31,600 nucleotides of DNA, from NCBI GenBank assembly GCA_003446655.1, contig DMCZ01000117.1:1-31600 (forward strand), written 5' to 3'. The position numbers were made by a program, and so were the translations under genes. Below the pieces are notes generated by a model. The model was not told the DNA's origin. It made no database searches and was given only the letters and a program-made list of their open reading frames with translations. The stretch is from Thauera sp. (GTDB lineage Bacteria; Pseudomonadota; Gammaproteobacteria; Burkholderiales; Rhodocyclaceae). Shown in pieces: positions 1-6,230 of the stretch. The stretch's first letter is position 1; each line of letters opens with the position of its first letter.

Positions 1-30
1 AACATCGTTGCTAATCAGGTTTCCAAATGA
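1..30 (+). CDS. 3' end of an upstream gene (partial)
   Basis: The first ten codons of the window in frame 1 read NIVANQVSK and end in TGA at 28-30. The stop overlaps the ATG of the next small ORF in an ATGA arrangement, the same junction used by many real gene pairs in this window, so a translated gene probably ends here. Too little is visible to identify it. Confidence 0.3.
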   Translation, partial: NIVANQVSK

Positions 31-158
31 TCGGTCGCGATCCCCGCATCTCCGCGTGCGTGCGCGAGTGCGCGGAGCGGCTGGTGTGCGACTGGCAGGC
101 GTATGCGCTGCTCGGCGAGGCGGCCTCCGAGGAGCGCGCCGGCGGCGTGCTGCATTGA
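27..158 (+). CDS. Small hypothetical protein, 43 aa
   Basis: A 43-residue ORF that starts inside the stop codon of the preceding frame (ATGA overlap), which suggests translational coupling. It has three cysteines in its first half (residues 11, 15 and 21) and an acidic/Ala-rich end (GEAASEERAGG). No signal peptide or membrane segment is visible and I do not recognise a family. It could be a real small protein at the end of an operon continuing from the left of the window, or a chance ORF in GC-rich DNA. The overlap with the upstream stop is the main support. Confidence 0.4.
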   Translation: MIGRDPRISACVRECAERLVCDWQAYALLGEAASEERAGGVLH

Positions 159-200
159 GGCTGAAGTCATGACATCCCGAGCATCGACGAGGAGGCAAGG

Positions 201-287
201 ATGCGCAAGAAATGCTGCAAGAAGGACAAGCCCTGCAAGGGATGTCCGCGACGCAACAAGTTAGGGCTTGGTAAGCAGGGGCAATGA
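201..287 (+). CDS. Lys/Cys-rich micropeptide, copy 1 (28 aa)
   Basis: A 28-residue ORF preceded by a strong ribosome-binding site (GGAGG at 191-195, 5 nt before ATG). The product begins MRKKCCKKDKPCKGCP: four cysteines in the first 15 residues, mixed with lysines, then a basic tail. It has no signal peptide, so it is probably cytoplasmic. The spaced Cys residues suggest metal or redox chemistry, which is inference. A second gene at 1269-1331 encodes the same CKKDKPCKGCPR core, and 28 nt are identical between them (214-241 and 1282-1309), so the coding sequence is real and duplicated. An FNR-like box and the gene at 407 follow. I do not know a characterised family for it. Confidence 0.62.
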   Translation: MRKKCCKKDKPCKGCPRRNKLGLGKQGQ

Positions 288-297
288 CAATCATCAA
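284..297 (+). promoter_or_regulatory. Degenerate FNR/NnrR-type box upstream of the 407 gene
   Basis: ATGAC-AATC-ATCAA matches the FNR/Dnr/NnrR consensus TTGAT-N4-ATCAA at 8 of 10 positions, with a perfect right half. It shares the 14-mer ATCAAATAGGAATG (293-306) with the perfect box upstream of the TonB receptor (1366-1379). The expected -10 position (about 320-325) is poor, so activity is less certain than for the second box. A further inverted repeat, AATGACAA (283-290) with TTGTCATT (308-315), spans the site. The box overlaps the stop codon of the micropeptide gene. Confidence 0.4.
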
Positions 298-406
298 ATA
301 GGAATGCTTGTCATTTCTGCTGTTGTTCTGCATGTTCAGCCCTCGCTCAGGTCGGTCCCGGTTCGGGGCAGGCGGGCAGGGCATCGATGAAACGGGAATT
401 GCGCAC

Positions 407-784
407 ATGAAAAATCTGATCCTGACCGCCACGGTCGTCCTCGCCGCCTTCGCCAGCCCTGCATGGGCCTCCGGCGGTGGGCCGAAAACCGCCCACTTCG
501 AGGCCAAGCCGGCCGAGACGCTGCCCCAGGCGGTGGCCAACTTCGCCGAGTACAACGACAAGCTGCGCGCGATCCTGGACGGCAAGGTCACCGACTCGGA
601 CATGGCCGACGTGCATCAGCTCACCTACACGCTCGAGAACGCACTGAAGAAGATCAACGAGGAAATGTCCACGCTCGCGGTCACACTCGAGGAAGTTCAT
701 CAGGCGTCCGAGAAGCTCGATCGCGACGCGGTGATCAAGCATGGGCGCGCCTATCTGTCGGTTGCCGACGAGGTCGTGAAGTAA
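407..784 (+). CDS. Small exported protein, DUF6746-like
   Basis: A 125-residue protein with a clear Sec signal peptide (MKNLILTATVVLAAFASPAWA, cleavage near residue 21). The mature part is about 100 residues, charged and predicted helical, with the stretch AVANFAEYNDKLRAIL and a conserved-looking segment HQLTYTLENALKKINEEM. This resembles the small periplasmic proteins classed as DUF6746, recalled without a search. Function unknown. ATG 407 was chosen over the upstream TTG at 308 because the signal peptide begins exactly there and the TTG extension is low-complexity and lies over the promoter region. An FNR-like box lies about 110 nt upstream. The stretch 785-932 after it holds nothing I can support. 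Confidence 0.85.
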   Translation: MKNLILTATVVLAAFASPAWASGGGPKTAHFEAKPAETLPQAVANFAEYNDKLRAILDGKVTDSDMADVHQLTYTLENALKKINEEMSTLAVTLEEVHQASEKLDRDAVIKHGRAYLSVADEVVK

Positions 785-932
785 GCGCTTGGTCGGCGCA
801 TCGCGCCGCAGGCTCAGCGGCCGATCGGCCTTCCGGCCTTGGCGCGCCTTGCTGGGCCGAGTCGTTGCCGCATTCCCCTCACGGGCCGCCCGCAAGCCAG
901 CCCGTTCATGTCCACGCTCCTCCTCGCAAAGA

Positions 933-1228
933 AATGATCATGTCGTCTCCGTAATTCGGGCTGCGCTCATTCGTGCTTGCCACCCTGCTGGCCAGCTGGT
1001 CCCCCGGTCCTCGCCGAGCGGCCGATGGCCGTCGATGACGCCGGTGCGCTCGAGCGTGGCGGGGCCAAGCTTGAGTTCGGCTGGAGCCGCGACGAAGCGG
1101 TGCGCGGCTACGAGGGTGCAGCGGGCTTCGGCCCGATCGACACCGTCGAGGTGGAGTTGGGCTTCGGGCGTGCGTATGTCTTGCTGAGCGAACAGCCAGC
1201 GCTCGAAGCCTCGCGCGTTTCGCACTGA
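933..1228 (+). pseudogene. Remnant of an exported outer-membrane-type protein
   Basis: The frame from about 977 to 1228 encodes ERPMAVDDAGALERGGAKLE followed by an EFGW...GFGPIDTVEVELGFGRA segment. This is the typical mature N-terminus of proteobacterial exported beta-barrel 'transporter' proteins of about 250-300 residues (family recalled, not searched). The signal peptide (RSFVLATLLASW) lies just upstream in a different frame, so there is a frameshift near 993-1000. A TAA at 951-953 also separates it from the only nearby ATG (933). The homology ends after about 60 mature residues and the frame stops at 1228. Lesions at both ends indicate a decayed gene. It separates the two micropeptide modules. 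Confidence 0.55.
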
Positions 1229-1268
1229 GACGGTTCCGGCCTGGGGCGGGACCGTTATGGAGATCCTG

Positions 1269-1331
1269 ATGAGCGAGAAGCGCTGCAAGAAGGACAAGCC
1301 CTGCAAGGGCTGCCCGAGATTCAAGAAGTGA
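1269..1331 (+). CDS. Lys/Cys-rich micropeptide, copy 2 (20 aa)
   Basis: A 20-residue ORF whose product begins MSEKRCKKDKPCKGCPR and ends FKK. It shares the CKKDKPCKGCPR core with the 201-287 peptide but has three rather than four cysteines and lacks the longer tail. GGAG at 1259-1262 lies 6 nt before ATG 1269. An in-frame ATG at 1257 would add four residues and cannot be excluded. No signal peptide. The stop lies 25 nt before a perfect FNR-type box that appears to drive the receptor-ABC-NnrS operon. Reading-frame conservation between the copies, with different flanking DNA, argues for selection on the peptide. Function unknown; metal binding is a guess from the Cys spacing. Confidence 0.62.
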   Translation: MSEKRCKKDKPCKGCPRFKK

Positions 1332-1356
1332 TTTCGGCGAGCGAGCGCACGCAGAT

Positions 1357-1398
1357 TTGATTGGAATCAAATAGGAATGATTCGCGTTTAAGTAAAGT
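1357..1398 (+). promoter_or_regulatory. Class II FNR/Dnr/NnrR-type promoter of the receptor-ABC-nnrS operon
   Basis: TTGAT-TGGA-ATCAA at 1357-1370 is a perfect match to the FNR-family consensus (FNR, Anr, Dnr, NnrR all read TTGAT-N4-ATCAA) and is embedded in an 18-nt palindrome (1355-1372). The -10-like hexamer TAAAGT at 1393-1398 lies exactly where a class II activator centred at -41.5 requires it, predicting a start near 1405. NnrS was first described as an NnrR target, so an NnrR/Dnr-type activator responding to NO or low oxygen is the natural candidate. Which FNR-family member binds cannot be told from the site. Confidence 0.7.
1372..1386 (+). promoter_or_regulatory. Fur-box-like sequence between the FNR site and -10
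   Basis: TAGGAAT-G-ATTCGCG matches the 7-1-7 Fur pattern TGATAAT-N-ATTATCA at 8 of 14 positions, including the AAT/ATT core. The 11-mer GAATGATTCGC (1375-1385) is identical to the core of the better Fur site in the hemP promoter (23444-23454). Its position between activator site and -10 would suit repression. The match is moderate and overlaps the FNR palindrome by one base. Confidence 0.4.
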
Positions 1399-1472
1399 TG
1401 TCTCACCTGATCCGAATCATCCCGGGCAAGCCAGCCGTCGCCAGCCAGCTCGACTACTCGATGGAGTTGTTT

Positions 1473-3533
1473 ATGGAACTGCGCATGCGCGCGCTGGCGC
1501 TCGCCCTGCTGGGTGTCTCTTTCGCACCATCCCTGCTCGCCGCAGGTGAAACCGTGCTCGGCGAGCAGGTTGTGACCGCCAAAGGCTACGCCGCCGACGT
1601 GCAGGAGACACCCCAGGCGATCGAAGTCCTGCGTCCGGCCACGGCGGGCGCGGCGGTCGTCGGCGATCTGTTGCGAGGCAAGCCGGGGCTGGCGGCCCAG
1701 TCCGACGGAGCCTGGGGACAGAACCCGGTCTTGCGCGGCCTCAAGAAGGAAAGCGTCGTCGTCATGGTCGATGGCCTGCGTGTGAACTCGGCCCAGCCTC
1801 AGGGGGCGATCGCGTCCTTCATGGATCTCGGGCTGCTCGACCGTGTCGAGGTCGTCAAGGGGCCGGGCTCGGTGCTGCACGGCACCGGTGCGATGGGCGG
1901 GGTCGTCAACCTGCTCACGCCCGAGGCGGCCTTCACCGCGGAGGAACGCATGGGCGGCCGTGCCGGCGTGCGCTTCAGCAGTGTCGACAAGGGTGTAGCC
2001 GGTGCGCTGCTGGTGCAGCGTTCGAACGCCGATCACGCGCTGGTGCTGGGTGTGGCCGGGCGCGACGTGGATGACTACCGCAGTCCCGACGGGCGCGAGG
2101 ACCGGACCGGCTACAAGTCCGACACCCTGCTGGCCAAGTATCGCCATCGCCTGACCGACGACGTCAGCCTGCGTCTGAACCTGCAACGTCATGAGGACGA
2201 GGACGTGTGGTATCCGGGGTCAGCCCGCACCGGCGCAGGCATTCCGCATCCGCTCGGCGTGGCGACCATCCATTCGCCCGAGCAGCGCCGCGAGCTCTAC
2301 GAACTGGGCGTCGATGCGAAGCTCGGCGAAGGGCAACTGTCGGCCGAGATCTATCGTCAGGAAGTGTTCCGCCAGATCCGTGCCCGCGCCGAAAACCTCG
2401 GTCGCGACTACGTACGTAACGACGTTGCCTTCACGACCGATGGCGCGCGCGCCAAGTACGTGTTCCCGGTCGGCGGGGATCATCTGCTGACGGTCGGGGC
2501 CGAAACCTGGCGCATGAAGGGCGATCCCGAGCGTTACATGGACAACAACGCGCCGTTCTTCAACAACAACGTGCGCAACGATCCGTTCTCGGATGGCGAG
2601 ATCGAGGCGGTGGGCGTGTTCGTGCAGGACGAGTTCGCGCTTGGCGCCACCCGCATCGTTGCCGGACTGCGCTACGACCGCGTCAGCGGTGACGCGGCGC
2701 AGAAGGGGACGGGGCCGTCGGCCCAGACGACCGGTCTGGACAAGACGGACAACAACCTGTCGTGGTCGCTCGGGGCGATCCATCCCCTCACCGAAAGTCT
2801 CAACGCCTACGCCAACGTCGGCCGCGCCTACCGCGCCGCGGACATGCGTGAGCGCTTCGAGGATTCGGCGCGCGGCGACGGCTACTACCACGTCGGCAAC
2901 CCGCAACTCGATCCGGAAGTCTCGACCAGCTTCGAACTCGGCCTCAAGGGCGCCGGCGCAGGGCTGACCTACCGGGTGGCGGCCTTCTACACGCGCATCG
3001 ACGACTACATCGCCGGACGCATCACCGGTGCGTCCCATCCGGGCACGGGACTGCCGCTCAAGCGCACCGAGAACCTCGACAAGGTCACGATCTACGGCGT
3101 CGAAGGCAGTCTCAGCGCGCCGGTGGGCGCCTACGTCGCCGATGCTGGCTTCACCTGGCTGCGTGGGAAGAATCATCAGGACGACGAGCCGCTGTACCAG
3201 ATGCCGGCACCCGAACTGACGCTGGGCATCGGCCAGCCGGCCGAGCGCGGCTTCTATTGGCGCGCGCAGTTGCGCGCGGTGGCCGGGCAGGATCGCATCG
3301 CGACGAAGTTCTCCAATGGCACGGAGGACACGACCTCCGGCTTCGTCACCGCCGACGCCGAGCTGGGCTGGCGTTTCGGCGCGGTCGGCGCCTTCGATGC
3401 GGCCACGCTGGCAGTCGGCCTGCACAACCTGGCCGACAAGCGCTACCACGAGCACTTGACCGATGGCGTATCGGGCCAGGAACTGGCGGCGCCGGGTCGC
3501 GGCATCACCTTGAGTCTCTCCGGGAGTTTCTGA
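1473..3533 (+). CDS. TonB-dependent outer-membrane receptor
   Basis: A 686-residue receptor importing an unidentified ligand across the outer membrane with TonB-ExbBD energy. A signal peptide (RALALALLGVSFAPSLLAA) is followed by a TonB-box/plug start (EQVVTAKGY), a plug with VLRGLKKESVVVMVDGLRV and RVEVVKGPGSVLHGTGAMGG, and a barrel ending in GITLSLSGSF with terminal Phe, the BAM signal. The plug resembles the BtuB/haem/FepA-type group rather than OprC copper receptors. ATG 1473 was preferred because GGAG (1463-1466) lies 6 nt upstream; ATG 1461 is also possible. It is followed after one base by the ABC binding protein, so they are probably co-transcribed. The ligand (metal chelate, haem, or organic) cannot be assigned from sequence. 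Confidence 0.9.
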   Translation: MELRMRALALALLGVSFAPSLLAAGETVLGEQVVTAKGYAADVQETPQAIEVLRPATAGAAVVGDLLRGKPGLAAQSDGAWGQNPVLRGLKKESVVVMVDGLRVNSAQPQGAIASFMDLGLLDRVEVVKGPGSVLHGTGAMGGVVNLLTPEAAFTAEERMGGRAGVRFSSVDKGVAGALLVQRSNADHALVLGVAGRDVDDYRSPDGREDRTGYKSDTLLAKYRHRLTDDVSLRLNLQRHEDEDVWYPGSARTGAGIPHPLGVATIHSPEQRRELYELGVDAKLGEGQLSAEIYRQEVFRQIRARAENLGRDYVRNDVAFTTDGARAKYVFPVGGDHLLTVGAETWRMKGDPERYMDNNAPFFNNNVRNDPFSDGEIEAVGVFVQDEFALGATRIVAGLRYDRVSGDAAQKGTGPSAQTTGLDKTDNNLSWSLGAIHPLTESLNAYANVGRAYRAADMRERFEDSARGDGYYHVGNPQLDPEVSTSFELGLKGAGAGLTYRVAAFYTRIDDYIAGRITGASHPGTGLPLKRTENLDKVTIYGVEGSLSAPVGAYVADAGFTWLRGKNHQDDEPLYQMPAPELTLGIGQPAERGFYWRAQLRAVAGQDRIATKFSNGTEDTTSGFVTADAELGWRFGAVGAFDAATLAVGLHNLADKRYHEHLTDGVSGQELAAPGRGITLSLSGSF

Positions 3534-3534
3534 C

Positions 3535-4566
3535 ATGCAGGCACCACGCCCACCCTTGCCCGGCTGGAGCCGGTTCCTGTTGCACGCGTGCGTGGTGCTC
3601 GCATTCCTGGTCGTGACCGGCACCGCCGACGCGCAGAAGCTGCCGAAGCTGACGCTCGCCGGGCCCTCGGCGGCGGTGTCGAATCCGCTGATCCACATGG
3701 TCGACTCCGGTGCGCTTGCCGACGTTGCCGAGGTGGTCGAGTTCGTGCCCTGGCGCGACCCCGACCAGTTGCGCGTGATGGCGCTCGACGGCCGCGCCGA
3801 CGTGCTGGCGATGCCGACCAACGTCGCGGCCAACCTCTACAACCGCGGCGCGAAGCTGCGGATGCTCAACGTGTCGACCTGGGGCGTGCTGTGGCTGGTT
3901 TCGCGCGACGCGGCGCTCAAGTCGCTTGCCGACCTGCGCGGCAAGGAACTGGCGATGCCCTTCCGCGGCGACATGCCGGACATCGTGTTCCAGTTGCTCG
4001 CCGAGCAGCAGGGCATGGACGTCCGCAAGGACCTGACCCTGCGCTACGTCGCCAGCCCGATCGACGCGATGCAGTTGCTGGTGATGCGCCGCGTCGACCA
4101 CGCGCTGCTGGCCGAGCCGGCGGTGTCGATGGCGCTGCGCAAGACGGGCTCCTTCCCGATCAGCGTCATTGCGCCGGAGCTGCATCGCAGTGTGGACCTG
4201 CAGCAGGAGTGGGGCCGGGTGTTCGCGCGCGCCACTCGCATCCCGCAGGCCGGCATCGCGGTGATGGGGGCGTTGCGCGAGCGTCCGGACGTCGTCGCGC
4301 GCATCGAGGCTGAATATGCCCGCTCGCTGGCCTGGTGTCGGGCCAACGCCGAGGCCTGTGGCCGCGGCGTCGCCGCCCGCATCGACCTGCTGACGCCCGA
4401 GGCGGTGTCCGACTCGATCGCCGTCAGCCAGATGGAGGCGGTGCCGGTGCAGGCCGCGCGCGTCGAGCTCGAATTCATGTTCGGCCAGCTGGTGAAGAAG
4501 AATCCGGCGCTGGTCGGCGGCAAGCTGCCCGACAATGGCTTCTATGGCGGAGCCGCGAAGCCATGA
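3535..4566 (+). CDS. ABC transporter periplasmic binding protein, NitT/TauT (NMT1-like) type
   Basis: A 343-residue protein with an N-terminal signal sequence (LLHACVVLAFLVVTGTADA, cleavage near residue 33) and a type-2 periplasmic-binding fold: KLTLAGPSAAVSNPLIHMV, DGRADVLAMPTNVAANLY, WLVSRDAALKSLADLRGKEL, then a second lobe ending LPDNGFYGG. The pattern is that of the SsuA/TauA/NMT1 group, which binds diverse small ligands (taurine, sulfonates, thiamine precursors, nitrate). It starts one base after the receptor stop and its own stop overlaps the permease start. Two cysteines (WCRANAEACGRG) sit in the C-terminal lobe. The ligand is unknown; linkage to a TonB receptor suggests something too large or scarce for porins. 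Confidence 0.85.
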   Translation: MQAPRPPLPGWSRFLLHACVVLAFLVVTGTADAQKLPKLTLAGPSAAVSNPLIHMVDSGALADVAEVVEFVPWRDPDQLRVMALDGRADVLAMPTNVAANLYNRGAKLRMLNVSTWGVLWLVSRDAALKSLADLRGKELAMPFRGDMPDIVFQLLAEQQGMDVRKDLTLRYVASPIDAMQLLVMRRVDHALLAEPAVSMALRKTGSFPISVIAPELHRSVDLQQEWGRVFARATRIPQAGIAVMGALRERPDVVARIEAEYARSLAWCRANAEACGRGVAARIDLLTPEAVSDSIAVSQMEAVPVQAARVELEFMFGQLVKKNPALVGGKLPDNGFYGGAAKP

Positions 4567-5354
4567 GTCTGTTGCGTGCCTGGCTGGCCGGTTTGCCCGC
4601 CTACCTGTGGAGCGGCTGGGGTGCGATCGCCAGCCTGTTCCTGCTGCTGGCCGCCTGGGAGGCGGTCAGTCTGGTTTACGGCCCGCTGGTGATGCCCGAC
4701 CCGCGCTCGGCCTTCGGCACCCTGTGGGTCCTGATCGACAGCGGCGCCGCCGGGCCGGAACTCGCCGCCACCGCACGCCGCGCGCTCTCGGGCTATGCCC
4801 TGTCGGTGCTGGCCGGCAGCGTGCTTGGTCTTGTTGCGGGGCTGTCTATGACCGCGTCGATGATGTCGCGCCCGCTCGTGACCGTGCTGATGGGTACGCC
4901 GCCGATCGCCTGGCTGGTGCTGGCGATGCTGTGGTTCGGCGCCAGCGACGGCACGCCGGTGTTCACCGTGTTCGTCGCCGCCTTTCCGGTGATCTTCATC
5001 GGCGCGCTGCAGGGCACGCGCACGCTCGACAACCAGCTGCGTGGCATGGCCGAGGCCTTTCGCCTGCCGCGCCGCATGATGTTCCTCGATGTCTATCTGC
5101 CGCACGTGGTGTCCTACCTGTTCCCCGCCTGGATCGCTGCGCTCGGCACGGCCTGGAAGGTGGTGGTGATGGCGGAGTTGCTCGCCACCCAGGACGGCGT
5201 GGGCGCGGCGCTGGCCGTGTCGCGCTCGCATCTCGATACGGCGGCCACGATGGCCTGGATTGCCGCGGTGGTCGGCCTGCTACTGGCCGTCGAGTACCTG
5301 GTGCTGGAGCCGGTCAAGCGCGAGGTGGAGCGTTGGCGGGAGCAGGGCGCATGA
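4563..5354 (+). CDS. ABC transporter permease, NitT/TauT family
   Basis: A 263-residue inner-membrane permease of the BPD_transp_1 class with about six hydrophobic segments (for example ASLFLLLAAWEAVSLVYG, ALSVLAGSVLGLVAGL, TVFVAAFPVIFIGAL). The EAA-type coupling loop lies around GMAEAFRLPRRMMFLDVYLP and contacts the ATPase. It pairs with the binding protein and ATPase on either side to form an importer. ATG 4563 overlaps the upstream stop (ATGA), favouring this start over the longer open frame. The family resembles SsuC/TauC; the substrate is not deducible. Confidence 0.88.
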   Translation: MSLLRAWLAGLPAYLWSGWGAIASLFLLLAAWEAVSLVYGPLVMPDPRSAFGTLWVLIDSGAAGPELAATARRALSGYALSVLAGSVLGLVAGLSMTASMMSRPLVTVLMGTPPIAWLVLAMLWFGASDGTPVFTVFVAAFPVIFIGALQGTRTLDNQLRGMAEAFRLPRRMMFLDVYLPHVVSYLFPAWIAALGTAWKVVVMAELLATQDGVGAALAVSRSHLDTAATMAWIAAVVGLLLAVEYLVLEPVKREVERWREQGA

Positions 5355-6217
5355 GCGGCGAACTACGCGTTCGTGGCCTGTCGCACGCCTTCGCGCGCGA
5401 CGAGGTGCTGGCAGGCATCGACTTTCGCGTGTGCGCGGGCGAGGTGGTGGCGCTGGTCGGCCCCTCGGGCTGCGGCAAAACCACCTTGCTGCACCTGGCG
5501 GCCGGCCTGCTGACGGTGCAGGAGGGTGAGGTGTCGAACCGCTTTGGGACCACCGCCTTCATGTTCCAGCAGCCGCGCCTGCTGCCGTGGAAGACGGCAA
5601 TCGACAACATCGCGCTCGGCCTCAAGGCGGCAGGCGTCGGGCGCGACGAACGCCGGTTCCGCTCGCGCGAACTGGCGCTGCGCCTGGGTCTGGCGCACCG
5701 CGACCTCGACAAGTTTCCGCACCAGTTGTCGGGCGGCATGCAGAGCCGGGTGGCGATCGCGCGCGCGCTGGTGCTGGCGCCCGATCTGTTGCTGCTCGAC
5801 GAGCCGTTCTCGGCGCTCGACGTCGGTCTCAAGGAAGAGCTCTACCGCCTGCTGCTGGCCCAGCAGGCGGAGCGCGGCATGGGGGTGTTGATGATCACGC
5901 ACGACCTGATGGAGGCAGTGAGGTTGTCGGATTCGATCCTGGTGATGGCGCCCGAGCCCGGGCGCATCGTGTGCCGCTTCGCGCTCGGCCAGCCAGCGGC
6001 GACCCGCGACGACGCCTGGGTCTATCACCATACCGCCGAGCTGCTGCAGACGGCGGCGGTGCGCGAGAGCTTCGGATTGCCGCCTGCCGTGGCGGCCCCT
6101 GCAGCCGACCTCGCGCCGCAGGCCGGGGCGGCAGCGCGTCCGGCGTCGGGTCTGCGTCTGGTCGTGCCGGCCGAGCCGGTGCTGCGCGCGCGCGGCGGCG
6201 CGCGTTGCGGCGGCTGA
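5351..6217 (+). CDS. ABC transporter ATP-binding protein, NitT/TauT family
   Basis: A 288-residue ATPase energising the preceding permease. It has Walker A GPSGCGKTT, Q-loop FMFQQPRLLPW, signature LSGGMQSRVAIARA, Walker B LLLLDEPFSALD and H-loop MITHD, all intact. The core resembles SsuB/TauB (about 240-250 residues). The last 40-45 residues form an Ala/Pro-rich extension ending RARGGARCGG, which the family does not usually carry and which may be a linker or a relic. The start overlaps the permease stop (ATGA) and nnrS follows 13 nt downstream, so all five genes from 1473 look like one operon. Confidence 0.88.
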   Translation: MSGELRVRGLSHAFARDEVLAGIDFRVCAGEVVALVGPSGCGKTTLLHLAAGLLTVQEGEVSNRFGTTAFMFQQPRLLPWKTAIDNIALGLKAAGVGRDERRFRSRELALRLGLAHRDLDKFPHQLSGGMQSRVAIARALVLAPDLLLLDEPFSALDVGLKEELYRLLLAQQAERGMGVLMITHDLMEAVRLSDSILVMAPEPGRIVCRFALGQPAATRDDAWVYHHTAELLQTAAVRESFGLPPAVAAPAADLAPQAGAAARPASGLRLVVPAEPVLRARGGARCGG

Positions 6218-6230
6218 GGAGCGCGAGGCC

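Noticed and set aside
347..895. A 182-residue minus-strand open frame over the signal-peptide gene.
   Set aside because: Arg/Gly-rich composition typical of a shadow frame; the plus-strand protein has a signal peptide and coherent helical sequence.
201..1331. A methanobactin-like (RiPP chelator) pathway for the Cys-rich peptides.
   Set aside because: No MbnB/MbnC-type or other modification enzyme lies nearby; only the TonB receptor resembles such a locus.
1473..3533. Assigning the first receptor as the copper receptor OprC/NosA because of the nnrS link.
   Set aside because: The plug lacks the Cys/Met-rich OprC signature as I know it and looks closer to BtuB/haem-type receptors; the ligand is left open.
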